Source: CBDUUP01 sp965370435
GTDB taxonomy: Bacteria; Chloroflexota; Anaerolineae; Anaerolineales; UBA11579
Assembly: GCA_965370435.1 (NCBI GenBank)
Contig: CBDUUP010000169.1
Span: 1-9,227 of the forward strand
DNA: 9,227 nt
Reading direction: 5' to 3'
The position numbers were made by a program, and so were the translations under genes. The number at the start of each line of letters is the position of its first letter. Position 1 is the stretch's first letter. The notes beneath the pieces were generated by a model. It did not search any database. It was not told the DNA's origin and worked only from the letters and a program-made list of their open reading frames with translations. Shown here one piece after another: positions 1 to 7,481 of this stretch.

Positions 1-1342
1 TACCTGTTATTGGATAATATCTTCGATAGACCGAGGAGTGGTATCTTGCCCACCTGGAAATATTCAAAAGACCATCATGGTTCCCAATCCAATCATCAAA
101 ACAATTTGTCAAAAAAGCGTAAAGATTGTTTAGAGAAGGATCTATTAAATCATAGTCCTCAAACCCGGGCTTTCCCTTGAGTCTCCCCTCTTTTCTAAGC
201 TCGTGTTCGATTTTAGTCTCAGCATATGGAAGCATTTTACAAAATGTGATCGGAGAAGAACCGTCGCCACAAATGTCCTGTAAAAAGTCAAGGTTTTCCA
301 AAACGGATTGAAATGTGGTTTCCGGATGGAAAAGCATAAAACCATAGTCATATTTTATATCTAGATTTTTAAGTACCTTTACTGCTTTACTGTTTTCTTC
401 TGTGGTCATATGCTTATTCATAAAACGTAAGCCATCATCGGTACCGTTTTCGATACCAAGATAAACCAAAAATAGACCTGAGTTTCTCATTAAATCAAAC
501 CGGTCTGCATCAATTTCATCCGGTCTACAATTGATTTTCCACATTATTTTGTCACTCAGCCCCTTTTCGTCCAATAATTCACAAAAACTAGTGACCCACT
601 CTTTCCCTCTTTTTCCACCTACAGGAAAATCATCATCTTGAAACATGAATATCGAGCAATCCAACTGCTGGTGCAGTAATTCCATTTCCCTAACTACCAT
701 TTCAGGACGTCTCACGCGTTTTACCTGCCCCTGGGGCTTAGAATAGAATTCTCTAATACTACAAAATGAACAGTTATAGAAACATCCCCTTCCAGCTAAA
801 ATCGTAGCAATTTTTTTCCCCAGAGCATATTCCTTCAACGGCTGACGAACAGGAGGTGGAAAATTGTCTATATCCTCTTCGAGTGGTCGCAAATCATTGG
901 CAACAATGGAACCATTTTCTTTATAGGCGATACCATCAATATGTTTCCATTCTCTTCTAGCATAGATGGATTGAACTAATTCAAGAAATGTATTTTCGCC
1001 CTCAAAGAGTACGACAGAATCAAGCTCGGGAATTAATTTTAAAAGTTCAGTATATCTCAGGCTGGGATAATGTCCACCTGCGCTAAAGTGACACTTTACC
1101 CCACTCTTTCTGAGGTACTCTAGTAAGTCTTTAAAGTCATAGAGATGATACTGGAATATTACAGAAAAACCCACAACTAATGGTTCATATTGAGAAATTT
1201 TTTCCAGGATTCGTTCTTTTCCCACGCGAAAATCAATTATTTTGATATCAAACCCATTTTCCAGTAGTACCGATGCTAAGTATCCTACTCCAAGGTTGTC
1301 TTGCTCCAAGAAAGCCACGAACACTACGGGATTATTGTACAT
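1..1342 (-). CDS. B12-binding domain radical SAM protein, partial (C-terminus beyond left edge)
   Basis: Reading leftward from the ATG at 1342-1340 gives 447 codons without a stop, and the frame is still open at position 1. The N-terminal ~150 residues look like a Rossmann-type cobalamin-binding domain (early LGVGYLASVL stretch, later SAGGHYPS at about residues 87-94). A radical SAM core follows, with the CxxxCxxC cluster motif at Cys187, Cys191 and Cys194, which binds the [4Fe-4S] cluster that cleaves S-adenosylmethionine. A later LGIENGTDDGLRFMNK stretch (about 295-310) is typical of the family core. Enzymes of this class often methylate or rearrange unreactive carbons; the substrate here is unknown. 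An AGGGAG ribosome site (complement of 1348-1353) lies 5 nt before the start. The gene is AT-rich and lies 72 nt after a small co-directional gene, so the two may be co-transcribed. The family is clear; the reaction is not. Confidence 0.9.
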   Translation of the reverse strand, partial: MYNNPVVFVAFLEQDNLGVGYLASVLLENGFDIKIIDFRVGKERILEKISQYEPLVVGFSVIFQYHLYDFKDLLEYLRKSGVKCHFSAGGHYPSLRYTELLKLIPELDSVVLFEGENTFLELVQSIYARREWKHIDGIAYKENGSIVANDLRPLEEDIDNFPPPVRQPLKEYALGKKIATILAGRGCFYNCSFCSIREFYSKPQGQVKRVRRPEMVVREMELLHQQLDCSIFMFQDDDFPVGGKRGKEWVTSFCELLDEKGLSDKIMWKINCRPDEIDADRFDLMRNSGLFLVYLGIENGTDDGLRFMNKHMTTEENSKAVKVLKNLDIKYDYGFMLFHPETTFQSVLENLDFLQDICGDGSSPITFCKMLPYAETKIEHELRKEGRLKGKPGFEDYDLIDPSLNNLYAFLTNCFDDWIGNHDGLLNISRWARYHSSVYRRYYPITG

Positions 1343-1358
1343 AGATGCTCCCTACAAT

Positions 1359-1703
1359 AAAAACGGACAGGCCAAGCTGTGGCTGTTGATACAGTTTAGC
1401 TTTTTTATATTTGTTTATCCGAATTTTCCCAATATTTCAGCCATTTCATTTAACATTTTTGCTTCGTTTAGTTTAATTCGGCTTTCAATTTTTGCTAGTT
1501 CTGCAAAATGTTGTATTTTTACCCTGTGGATGTTCACAAGAATATCATCGGGCAATATTCTTGTTAAAAAGGGGGGAGGGTCCATATACCATTCCCAGTT
1601 TTTGGCCAGGGCTGTAATTGCTGTCTCACTTACATTTGGTAGCCGCATATCATCAGACATCGTGTTTTCTCCTTTTTTAGTAAACGTAAGCCTGTCCGTT
1701 TTT
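1359..1703. repeat. 14-bp exact inverted repeat bracketing the small gene
   Basis: AAAAACGGACAGGC at 1359-1372 is the exact reverse complement of GCCTGTCCGTTTTT at 1690-1703. The outer ends are 345 bp apart and enclose the whole 81-codon gene with its ribosome site. One copy lies just upstream of the radical SAM gene's ribosome site, the other in the small gene's leader. No target duplication is apparent at the outer edges, so a small inverted-repeat element is possible but unproven. In a minus-strand transcript the arms could pair and close a loop around the small gene. Confidence 0.6.
1415..1660 (-). CDS. small unrecognised protein (81 aa) upstream of the B12-radical SAM gene
   Basis: I do not recognise this protein. 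It starts at ATG 1660-1658, with a strong AAGGAG ribosome site (complement of 1669-1674) 8 nt upstream, which argues for a real gene. The N-terminal ~30 residues include an aromatic/proline patch, NWEWYMDPPPF at about 21-31. The rest (about 36-80) is charged and predicted by eye to be a long amphipathic helix. There are no cysteines, signal peptide or membrane segment. Its stop is 72 nt from the start of the radical SAM gene on the same strand. It could be a substrate or partner of that enzyme (a peptide-modification precursor, for example), a small regulator, or an unrelated protein. A longer plus-strand reading frame covers the same DNA but has no comparable ribosome site. Confidence 0.65.
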   Translation of the reverse strand: MSDDMRLPNVSETAITALAKNWEWYMDPPPFLTRILPDDILVNIHRVKIQHFAELAKIESRIKLNEAKMLNEMAEILGKFG

Positions 1704-2203
1704 CCAACATTTTCTCACACAATATGTTTTGCGAGTCACATACCTCATTAGTCAAAATTAATTTCTGAGTAATCGCCCTTATAAAATTTATATGAGCGTC
1801 ATAACACAATTGATATGCATAGCTTTTCCGCCTCTATGAGATGATTTTTCATTAAAACCAATACAAAGAGGCTGGTACAGAAACTATGTTATATTGAAAA
1901 CTTACTGATTCTTAGGGGGATGGATTAGTGAGACCGCGATAAGCCCTAAACCAAACAAGATAGTTCCAAGTTGATTATAACCTATTTATCGAATCCTGAA
2001 AATGAGTTTGTAAAAGTCGTGTGCACGCAAAAGATGTCAGGAATACAGGAACCTCCCGCTGGCTTGTCTTGATACAGCAATTTTCAAGGGATAATCCAGA
2101 CTAGATTGGACATTTCGGTCTGAGAAACAACCTGCGGAAGGTTTAAGGTGACAACATTTGTGTGCATACCTAAAGGTCAGTTCACGGTGGGCAGTGAATA
2201 GAT
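1704..2203. other. AT-rich intergenic region, no gene recognised
   Basis: This stretch separates the divergent small gene and the glycosyltransferase gene. I see no reading frame of useful length with a ribosome site, and no tRNA-like element. The only local structure noted is a short hairpin at 2129-2143 (AACCT, 5-nt loop, AGGTT), too small to interpret. A stretch near 1870-1890 (GAGGCTGGTACAGAAAC) is loosely reminiscent of insertion-sequence ends, but there is no partner copy or transposase, so it is not called. A promoter for the minus-strand genes should lie here, but none stands out. Confidence 0.5.
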
Positions 2204-2232
2204 TTTAGATTGGCGGGGTTTTGGTCTATAAT
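2204..2232 (+). promoter_or_regulatory. sigma-70-type promoter for the GT39 gene
   Basis: A perfect TATAAT -10 box sits at 2227-2232, with a weaker -35 candidate TTTAGA (4 of 6 consensus matches) at 2204-2209 and an ideal 17-bp spacer. Transcription would start near 2239, leaving a leader of about 25 nt before the ATG at 2263. The position, spacing and match support the call; it is not experimentally shown. Confidence 0.6.
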
Positions 2233-2262
2233 ACTTGGGTGAGGCATCTTTAGGTTTAGATT

Positions 2263-4215
2263 ATGACATTTTCGAGATTGGTTGGAACGGCACGATCCTA
2301 TTTTTCGATTATGCGCGGCTCTGTGTGGGGGGAACGCGCCGTGTTGGCTTTGATCTTGCTGGCCGCGGCGGGGTTGCGGTTGAATGGCCTGGATTGGGAC
2401 GGATACCGGCACTACCACCCCGACGAACGCTACCTCACCTGGGTGGCGACCAGCGTGGAATGGCCTGATGAGGGGGCCACCGCCTTCGTCCCTTATGAAT
2501 CCACCTTCAATCCTTATTATTGGCCGCCGGAAGCCGCCAGCAAGGGCATACTCACCATGCCGCAGGACGAGGCCCGCAAGTTCGCTTACGGGCACCTGCC
2601 GCTTTACATGGGCGTGGCGGCCACCCGCCTGATGGAACGTATCGGACCGGGATTGAACAACGTCTTTCCAACGGATTGGACGGTCACTAGCGACGTTCTC
2701 AACGCCGCCGGGGACATCGAATTCACCCACCTGACCGCTGTGACCAGAGCCTTGACCGCCCTGATGGACGTGGGCACGGTCGGGCTGCTGTACGTATTGG
2801 GGAAGCGCATGTATGGGCCGGCGGTGGGGCTGCTGGCCGCCGCGCTGCTGGCCTTCAACGTGATGCACATCCAGCTTTCCCATTTCTTCATCACCGACCC
2901 TTACATGACTTTCTTCGTGACCGCGGCGGTGGCTTTGATGGCCGGAGCCATGAAGGCCAGCGCAGACAGCCGTACCCGGCGGTACGCGCCCTGGGCGGCG
3001 GCGGTCTGCGCTGGCCTGGCAGTGGGGTCGAAATTCGCCGCCATTCTGCTGGTCCTGCCCCTGGGCATCACCTTCTGGATGCTCAAAGAGAAGACCTTGA
3101 AAGCCCGTTTGCTGGGGTTCGGCGGGGCATTACTGGCAGCGGGGCTGGCCTTCGCGCTCACCAATCCCTTCGCCGTGCTGGACTGGACCTGCGCGCCCAC
3201 GCTGGCGGGGATGGAGTACGGGCCGTGCTACTTGAATAACCTCGTCAGCCAGAACGCTATGGTGCGCGGCGACCTCCGGTTCCCGTTCTCCCGCCAGTAT
3301 ATTGGCACGCTGCCTTATCTGTATTTCATTGAGATGCAGGTGCGTTGGGGGATGGGGCCGCTGCTGGGGTTGGCGGCCTTTGGCGGTCTGGTGTGGGCGA
3401 TCGTTCGGCTGTTGCGAAACCGCCGGACGCCCAACCCCGCCGAAGTGGTCCTCATAGCCTGGGTGCTGCCTTTCTTCCTGGTCACGGGGGCCTTTCAGGT
3501 CAAGTTCATCCGCTACTTGCAGCCCTTGATCCCCTTCCTCACCCTCTATGGCGCGGCGATGTTGTGGCGCTTGCGGTCAAAACTCTGGCGGTGGTTGGCA
3601 GTCGCGCTAGTGTTGACCACTACCGGATTGTACGCCTTGAGTTTCGCCAATATGTACCGCCAGCCGCATCCCTGGCTGGCCGCCGAGGAATGGATGCGGG
3701 AAAATATTGATGCCGAAGCCCGCGTGTTGGGAGAGAAGTGGGACGAGGTCTTCACCCCTCTTATCAACGCCGGGCGGCTGACCTGGATGAACGGGGTCGG
3801 CTCGGAAGATGACGCCGCCAAGCTGGAGGCCAACCTGATGGCCCTTTGGCAGGCCGACTATCTGGTGATCGCTTCTAACCGGGTGTACGCCGTGGTGGGC
3901 CGCCTGGACACCATGTTCCCGATCTCGAGCCAGTTCTACCCGCTGCTTTTCGACGGCAGCCTGGGGTACGAGGTAGTTTATGTGGGCGGGCGAGGGCCGA
4001 ATCTGTTTGGCTATCACCTCTGGGCGGATACCTTCAGTTGGGCGGGGTTGACGCCCCCGGCGGCGGTGGGCGATTATCTGGCAGCCCATCCGGGCCTCAA
4101 TTGGGGCCGGGCCGACGAGAGCTCCCTGGTCTACGACCAGCCTATGGTGATTATCTTTGCCAATGAGGGGCGGTTGAGCGTGGAGGAGATGCTGGCGTTG
4201 TTTGAGATTGAGTAA
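2263..4215 (+). CDS. GT39/PMT-family membrane glycosyltransferase
   Basis: The 650-residue product is an integral membrane protein of the GT-C type. A first membrane segment (about 24-42) leads into an outside loop with an acidic DE motif at Asp54-Glu55 in YHPDERY, which matches the catalytic acidic pair in the first loop of PMT/ArnT-like enzymes. Further hydrophobic segments lie at about 168-200, 209-229, 243-272, 284-304, 363-384, 395-411, 418-435 and 442-461. SHFFITDP at about 206-213 and RYLQPLIP at 417-424 are typical of this superfamily. The last ~185 residues form a soluble domain expected on the outer face. The family moves sugars from polyprenyl-phosphate carriers onto protein, lipid or polymer acceptors; the acceptor here is unknown. 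The ATG at 2263 has only a weak ribosome site, and an internal ATG at residue 17 is an alternative start. The gene is strongly GC-rich, unlike both neighbours, and probably monocistronic. Confidence 0.9.
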   Translation: MTFSRLVGTARSYFSIMRGSVWGERAVLALILLAAAGLRLNGLDWDGYRHYHPDERYLTWVATSVEWPDEGATAFVPYESTFNPYYWPPEAASKGILTMPQDEARKFAYGHLPLYMGVAATRLMERIGPGLNNVFPTDWTVTSDVLNAAGDIEFTHLTAVTRALTALMDVGTVGLLYVLGKRMYGPAVGLLAAALLAFNVMHIQLSHFFITDPYMTFFVTAAVALMAGAMKASADSRTRRYAPWAAAVCAGLAVGSKFAAILLVLPLGITFWMLKEKTLKARLLGFGGALLAAGLAFALTNPFAVLDWTCAPTLAGMEYGPCYLNNLVSQNAMVRGDLRFPFSRQYIGTLPYLYFIEMQVRWGMGPLLGLAAFGGLVWAIVRLLRNRRTPNPAEVVLIAWVLPFFLVTGAFQVKFIRYLQPLIPFLTLYGAAMLWRLRSKLWRWLAVALVLTTTGLYALSFANMYRQPHPWLAAEEWMRENIDAEARVLGEKWDEVFTPLINAGRLTWMNGVGSEDDAAKLEANLMALWQADYLVIASNRVYAVVGRLDTMFPISSQFYPLLFDGSLGYEVVYVGGRGPNLFGYHLWADTFSWAGLTPPAAVGDYLAAHPGLNWGRADESSLVYDQPMVIIFANEGRLSVEEMLALFEIE

Positions 4216-4232
4216 TATAAATAATAGACAAT

Positions 4233-4246
4233 TAGATTAGAATCTA
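4233..4246. promoter_or_regulatory. 14-bp palindrome just upstream of the HNH gene
   Basis: TAGATTAGAATCTA consists of 6-bp inverted halves around a 2-bp centre, 17 nt before the HNH start codon and 7 nt before its AGGA ribosome site (4254-4257). It could be an operator for a dimeric regulator, but the region is AT-rich and short palindromes arise easily. A TAGACA -35-like box at 4225-4230 partly supports a promoter here, but no good -10 fits with a usable leader. Confidence 0.3.
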
Positions 4247-4263
4247 CATAACTAGGAACGTAA

Positions 4264-5241
4264 ATGTCAGAAAAAAACATAGAACGTAAAGAACAGCTTT
4301 TTAACCTATATGCTTCAAATCTGAGCCTCTATATGCCCGAATTGAAAGATATATTTATGTGTCCTCTATGTGGAGAAAGATTCCCCCGCACATCAATTCA
4401 CTCCAATGATGTGACGATAGAGCATATTATTCCCCAAGGTATTGGAGGACGATTAACAACATTGACTTGTAAATCATGTAACAACACTGACGGAAGCTCA
4501 CTAGATTCCCACTTAGTACAAAAACTTAGGCATGATGATATTTTAGCAGGCAAAAGTGAACTTCCACTGAGAGCAACCATTAAAATTGGCGAAGGTGAGC
4601 TAGGAGCGGATGTCTATTTATCTGAAGATAAAAATCCGAATATTCGTATCATAGGACTACCTCAAATTTCAAATCCTGAATTACATAAACGCGCTCAAGA
4701 AGATTTTTCTCAAGGGGCTCGAGAAATTCAAATGACCGGAAATTTGGGTTATAGCCCAAAGAGAAGTACCATAGCTATAATTCGAAGTGCATACCTAATG
4801 ATGTTTCGTTATTTTGGTTATGGTTATATTCTCTTTGACAATGTAAGAAAAGTGGTGGAACAAATTGCCAACCCGGATATTGAGACCAACATTCTAAAAA
4901 GTGTTATGAATCTCAAAGACGCACCACCATATAATAATTCTGTAGCTGTTTTATTAGAACCGAGGGAACTTCGTAGCTTCTTAGTATTACTTGATCTATC
5001 AACAAAAATTACCCGGAACATAGCCGTAGCCCTTCCTGGTCTAGATGCCAAAAGCGACCAAATCATTGATCGTTGGGCATCGCTTACTGACTCAGGAGAT
5101 ATAACAAACACTAAGCCCCGGTTTCAAACTCTACAATATAGCCCTACTATTCCCTCAGATCCCACATACAAATTCCTACCATCAGGCATTTGGAGTGTTG
5201 TATACCCTGATGAGCCAAAGGATAAAGTAAAATCCAAGTAG
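4264..5241 (+). CDS. HNH endonuclease-like protein
   Basis: The 325-residue protein has an N-terminal HNH (beta-beta-alpha metal) domain at about residues 33-80. A CPLC zinc knuckle (Cys33, Cys36) is followed by TIEHIIPQGIGG, with Glu53-His54 in the catalytic position, and then CKSCNN (Cys69, Cys72, Asn73-Asn74). These are the features of metal-dependent HNH nucleases, so the active site appears intact, and DNA or RNA cleavage is the likely activity. The remaining ~240 residues are not recognised; an aromatic-rich stretch at about 173-190 (SAYLMMFRYFGYGYILF) might pack against the HNH core. The ATG at 4264 has an AGGA ribosome site 6 nt upstream. The gene is AT-rich, starts 48 nt after the GC-rich glycosyltransferase gene, and is followed on the same strand by a proteasome-like hydrolase gene, suggesting an acquired two-gene unit. 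Confidence 0.8.
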   Translation: MSEKNIERKEQLFNLYASNLSLYMPELKDIFMCPLCGERFPRTSIHSNDVTIEHIIPQGIGGRLTTLTCKSCNNTDGSSLDSHLVQKLRHDDILAGKSELPLRATIKIGEGELGADVYLSEDKNPNIRIIGLPQISNPELHKRAQEDFSQGAREIQMTGNLGYSPKRSTIAIIRSAYLMMFRYFGYGYILFDNVRKVVEQIANPDIETNILKSVMNLKDAPPYNNSVAVLLEPRELRSFLVLLDLSTKITRNIAVALPGLDAKSDQIIDRWASLTDSGDITNTKPRFQTLQYSPTIPSDPTYKFLPSGIWSVVYPDEPKDKVKSK

Positions 5242-5323
5242 TTTAATTTTATTCAATTACAAAGACTTATCAACGGTGTTGTTTTCTTGAAACTGTTTGA
5301 ATGAAATAGAGATCCAAATAACG

Positions 5324-6373
5324 ATGACTGTTGTAATAGCGTATTGCTTTCTAAAATATGTTGCAGTTATTGCCGACTGCCGAGTTTCCTATGAAAACAT
5401 ACCTCAAAAAGATGATAACCTTCAAAAAATATATCAAATTGACAATAGGATGGTTTTAGGATTTTCAGGGCCATTAGAAGGAGCCCACCAGGTTATCGAA
5501 TTTATTAAGCCAAACATTGAAAGCTATAAAAAGCCTCCAATTGCGAGAAACTTGGAAAATGATGTGGTTCGGTGGATGAAACATGCCTACAAAGAAATTA
5601 GGAATCCAAAACACAGAAAAGGTTTGAGCTTTATACTAGCAACCGTCGAACCAAGGAGAGAGTCACGCTCAAGATTTCTAACCCAAGACGGACGAGAGCA
5701 ACCAAGATCCGAATGGTATTCCTCAGTCCCTGAGTTGAGAGCATTGACACTAAAGCCCCATAAAGATAGACCGGAAGAGTTATGTGAAGAAAGGGGAGGG
5801 AAAATAATAATTGGTGTTCCAGTCGAAATCCGAAATGCTATCTACGATCAATTAAACAAGTTGGTCGGTTTTGCAATGAATCAACCCCAGTTACAAATTA
5901 TTGCTGTTATAAACAGTCTTATGTCATTGCTAATGCAAGAGAATGTAGAAACTGTAGGTGGCCTTTTTCAATGTGCCATATTAAGTGTAAATGGTATTGA
6001 ATGGATTACTCACGGATCGCCAAATGTTTCGCTATACATTGAAGGTGGTCATTATAAACAGAAAAATGAACTTACAGGAGAAATAACTCCCTTGCTTACA
6101 TTGCAGGAATGGATGGAAAAATGGCGTTCCCAAAACATTCCAGGGAGTGCAGGGGCTTTTGAAGACCCTGATTTGCGAAAAGTTGCTTTGCTAAGTCAAC
6201 TTGAAATGAATCCAGGCATATGTAAATATTGCCCTTATGCTCAACCGATTGACATTCAAGGCAATGTCTATTTGCAGTGTGAGGCAAACAAGACGAATCC
6301 AAAGCTACCGAAATATCCTGAATTACCTGTAAAGATATGCCCTGAGAACCAATCTCCGCTGTCCAATAAATAA
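5324..6373 (+). CDS. proteasome/HslV-like Ntn-hydrolase with C-terminal four-cysteine region
   Basis: Starting at ATG 5324 the 349-residue product begins MTVVIA. Removal of Met would expose a threonine, the N-terminal nucleophile of proteasome-type peptidases. In mature numbering the sequence then has Asp17 (IADCR), Lys34 (LQKIY) and GFSG at 45-48. These track Thr1, Asp17, Lys33 and GFAG at 45-48 of E. coli HslV as I remember it. A later VGGLFQCAI stretch (about 211-219) also resembles bacterial proteasome-like subunits. The protein is much longer than HslV (about 175 residues). The extra includes a mid-region insertion and a C-terminal segment with Cys300, Cys303, Cys319 and Cys339, which could bind zinc or an Fe-S cluster. 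An upstream in-frame TTG at 5297 would bury the threonine, so the ATG is preferred, although its ribosome site is weak. No unfoldase ATPase is encoded nearby. The gene starts 82 nt after the HNH gene, with similar AT-rich composition. Confidence 0.75.
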   Translation: MTVVIAYCFLKYVAVIADCRVSYENIPQKDDNLQKIYQIDNRMVLGFSGPLEGAHQVIEFIKPNIESYKKPPIARNLENDVVRWMKHAYKEIRNPKHRKGLSFILATVEPRRESRSRFLTQDGREQPRSEWYSSVPELRALTLKPHKDRPEELCEERGGKIIIGVPVEIRNAIYDQLNKLVGFAMNQPQLQIIAVINSLMSLLMQENVETVGGLFQCAILSVNGIEWITHGSPNVSLYIEGGHYKQKNELTGEITPLLTLQEWMEKWRSQNIPGSAGAFEDPDLRKVALLSQLEMNPGICKYCPYAQPIDIQGNVYLQCEANKTNPKLPKYPELPVKICPENQSPLSNK

Positions 6374-6459
6374 GCATTCCTTTTTCAAGGCAATAATACA
6401 TCCCTTCCCGCTACAGTTTTATTATTCAACCCTCAATATCAATTATACCGGTTAGAAAA

Positions 6460-6490
6460 TTGAACCCCTTTCGCCCGTCAAGCGTATCAT
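6460..6490 (+). promoter_or_regulatory. possible promoter for the propeller lipoprotein gene
   Basis: A TATCAT -10-like box (5 of 6) at 6485-6490 is preceded by TTGAAC (4 of 6) at 6460-6465. The 19-bp spacer is longer than ideal, so this is tentative. It would give a leader of about 33 nt, containing the AAGGAG ribosome site at 6515-6520, before the ATG at 6530. Confidence 0.35.
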
Positions 6491-6529
6491 AAACACACAC
6501 CCCAACGGCCCAAAAAGGAGCAACCCACC

Positions 6530-7480
6530 ATGCGCTGGTTCAAATACATTCTTCTAGGCGCCTTCTTCATCACCCTGCTGGGGGCTTGCGGCGGACCCCC
6601 GCCCGAGCCGGGCATGGCCCCGGAGCCGGTCTCCGGCATCGCCTTCACCACCGAACGGGACGGCGACTTGAATATCTATCTCATGCAGCCTGATGGCAGC
6701 GGCATCACCCGTCTGACCGACGACCCTGAGGTGGACATGCACCCCACCTGGTCGCCGGATGGCCGCCAGATCGCTTTCCGCTCCCAACGGGACGGCAGTT
6801 CGGACATCTTCATCATGGGCGCGGACGGCTCTGATCCGGTGAATATCCTGGGCGACGCTGTTGACAGCATTGATGACGAGTTCGCCCCGGTCTGGAGTCC
6901 CAATGGAGATTATTTCGCCCTGTACAGCGACCGGTTCAACCCCGCGGGTAATTGCGGCGGCTATTTTACCCTCTTCCATCGCGGGTCCATCGTCCCCGTC
7001 AGCGGGGACAAAGATGAGATCCGCCCCCTGGGGAACATCCCCGGCGACCAGATGACCCTGACCTGGACGCCGGATGGGCGCTTTGTCACCTTCGGTTCAG
7101 TGTGCAGCGGAGATGTTTCCCACCTCCACAACTGGGAACAGGCCACCGGGGAGGTCACCCAGATCACCGACGGCCCCTACCGCGATTTCCACCCGGCCTG
7201 GTCTCCCGATGGGCGCTACCTGGCATTCACTTCCAACCGGGACGGCTACAGCGACATCTTCGTCCTTGACACCCTCACCGAAGAGATCACCAACCTGACC
7301 TTCAATCCCAGGCGCGACACCGAGCCGACCTGGTCGCCGGACGGCAGCCAGATCGCTTTCACCTCTGAACGGGATGGCGATAAAGAGATCTACGTGATGA
7401 ACGCCGATGGCTCCGACCTCTACAATCTCACCAACAACCCCGCCGACGATTACACGCCAGAATGGTCGCCGATACCGTAG
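6530..7480 (+). CDS. TolB-like PD40 beta-propeller lipoprotein
   Basis: The 316-residue product begins with a lipoprotein signal: positively charged start, hydrophobic core at about 6-17, and the lipobox Leu17-Gly18-Ala19-Cys20. Lipidation of Cys20 would tether it to the outer face of the membrane. A short Pro-rich linker (22-33) leads into a propeller of PD40 repeats. Their WSPDG-type signatures lie at 74-78, 122-126 (WSPNG), 179-183 (WTPDG), 224-228 and 268-272, with a sixth degenerate WSP at 312-314 closing the ring. Between them recur TSERDGD-IY and MNADGSD-type strands. This points to a six-bladed propeller similar to the C-terminal half of TolB, used for binding rather than catalysis. 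Cys142 and Cys192 could form a disulphide. AAGGAG at 6515-6520 is a strong ribosome site, 9 nt from the ATG. The ligand is unknown, and no Tol-Pal genes are seen. The gene is GC-rich and converges on the LCP gene. Confidence 0.88.
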   Translation: MRWFKYILLGAFFITLLGACGGPPPEPGMAPEPVSGIAFTTERDGDLNIYLMQPDGSGITRLTDDPEVDMHPTWSPDGRQIAFRSQRDGSSDIFIMGADGSDPVNILGDAVDSIDDEFAPVWSPNGDYFALYSDRFNPAGNCGGYFTLFHRGSIVPVSGDKDEIRPLGNIPGDQMTLTWTPDGRFVTFGSVCSGDVSHLHNWEQATGEVTQITDGPYRDFHPAWSPDGRYLAFTSNRDGYSDIFVLDTLTEEITNLTFNPRRDTEPTWSPDGSQIAFTSERDGDKEIYVMNADGSDLYNLTNNPADDYTPEWSPIP

Positions 7481-7481
7481 G

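Noticed and set aside
1361..1390. Terminator after the small gene
   Set aside because: The possible hairpin has only a 4-bp stem, and its T-run belongs to the 14-bp inverted repeat. Read-through into the radical SAM gene is more likely.
1242..1751. Plus-strand 169-codon reading frame over the small minus-strand gene
   Set aside because: It lacks a convincing ribosome site, has a composition typical of the antisense of AT-rich coding DNA, and overlaps the start of the radical SAM gene and all of the better-initiated small gene.
1870..1890. Insertion-sequence end remnant
   Set aside because: Only a loose resemblance to IS-type ends; no partner repeat, target duplication or transposase fragment was found.
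2182..2883. Minus-strand 233-codon frame opposite the GT39 gene
   Set aside because: Long antisense frames are expected opposite GC-rich genes. The protein is His/Gln/Arg-rich without domains, while the plus strand encodes a clear GT39 family member.
3345..3710. Plus-strand 121-codon frame inside the GT39 gene
   Set aside because: Out-of-frame shadow of the glycosyltransferase, with no recognisable domain.
5297..5323. TTG start extending the Ntn-hydrolase by nine residues
   Set aside because: It would place nine residues before the Met-Thr pair. HslV-like spacing of Asp and Lys from the threonine fits the ATG at 5324 instead. A self-processed propeptide remains a minor possibility.
6554..6979. 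Minus-strand 141-codon frame opposite the propeller gene
   Set aside because: Antisense shadow of the PD40 repeats; its apparent repetitiveness comes from the repeats on the other strand.
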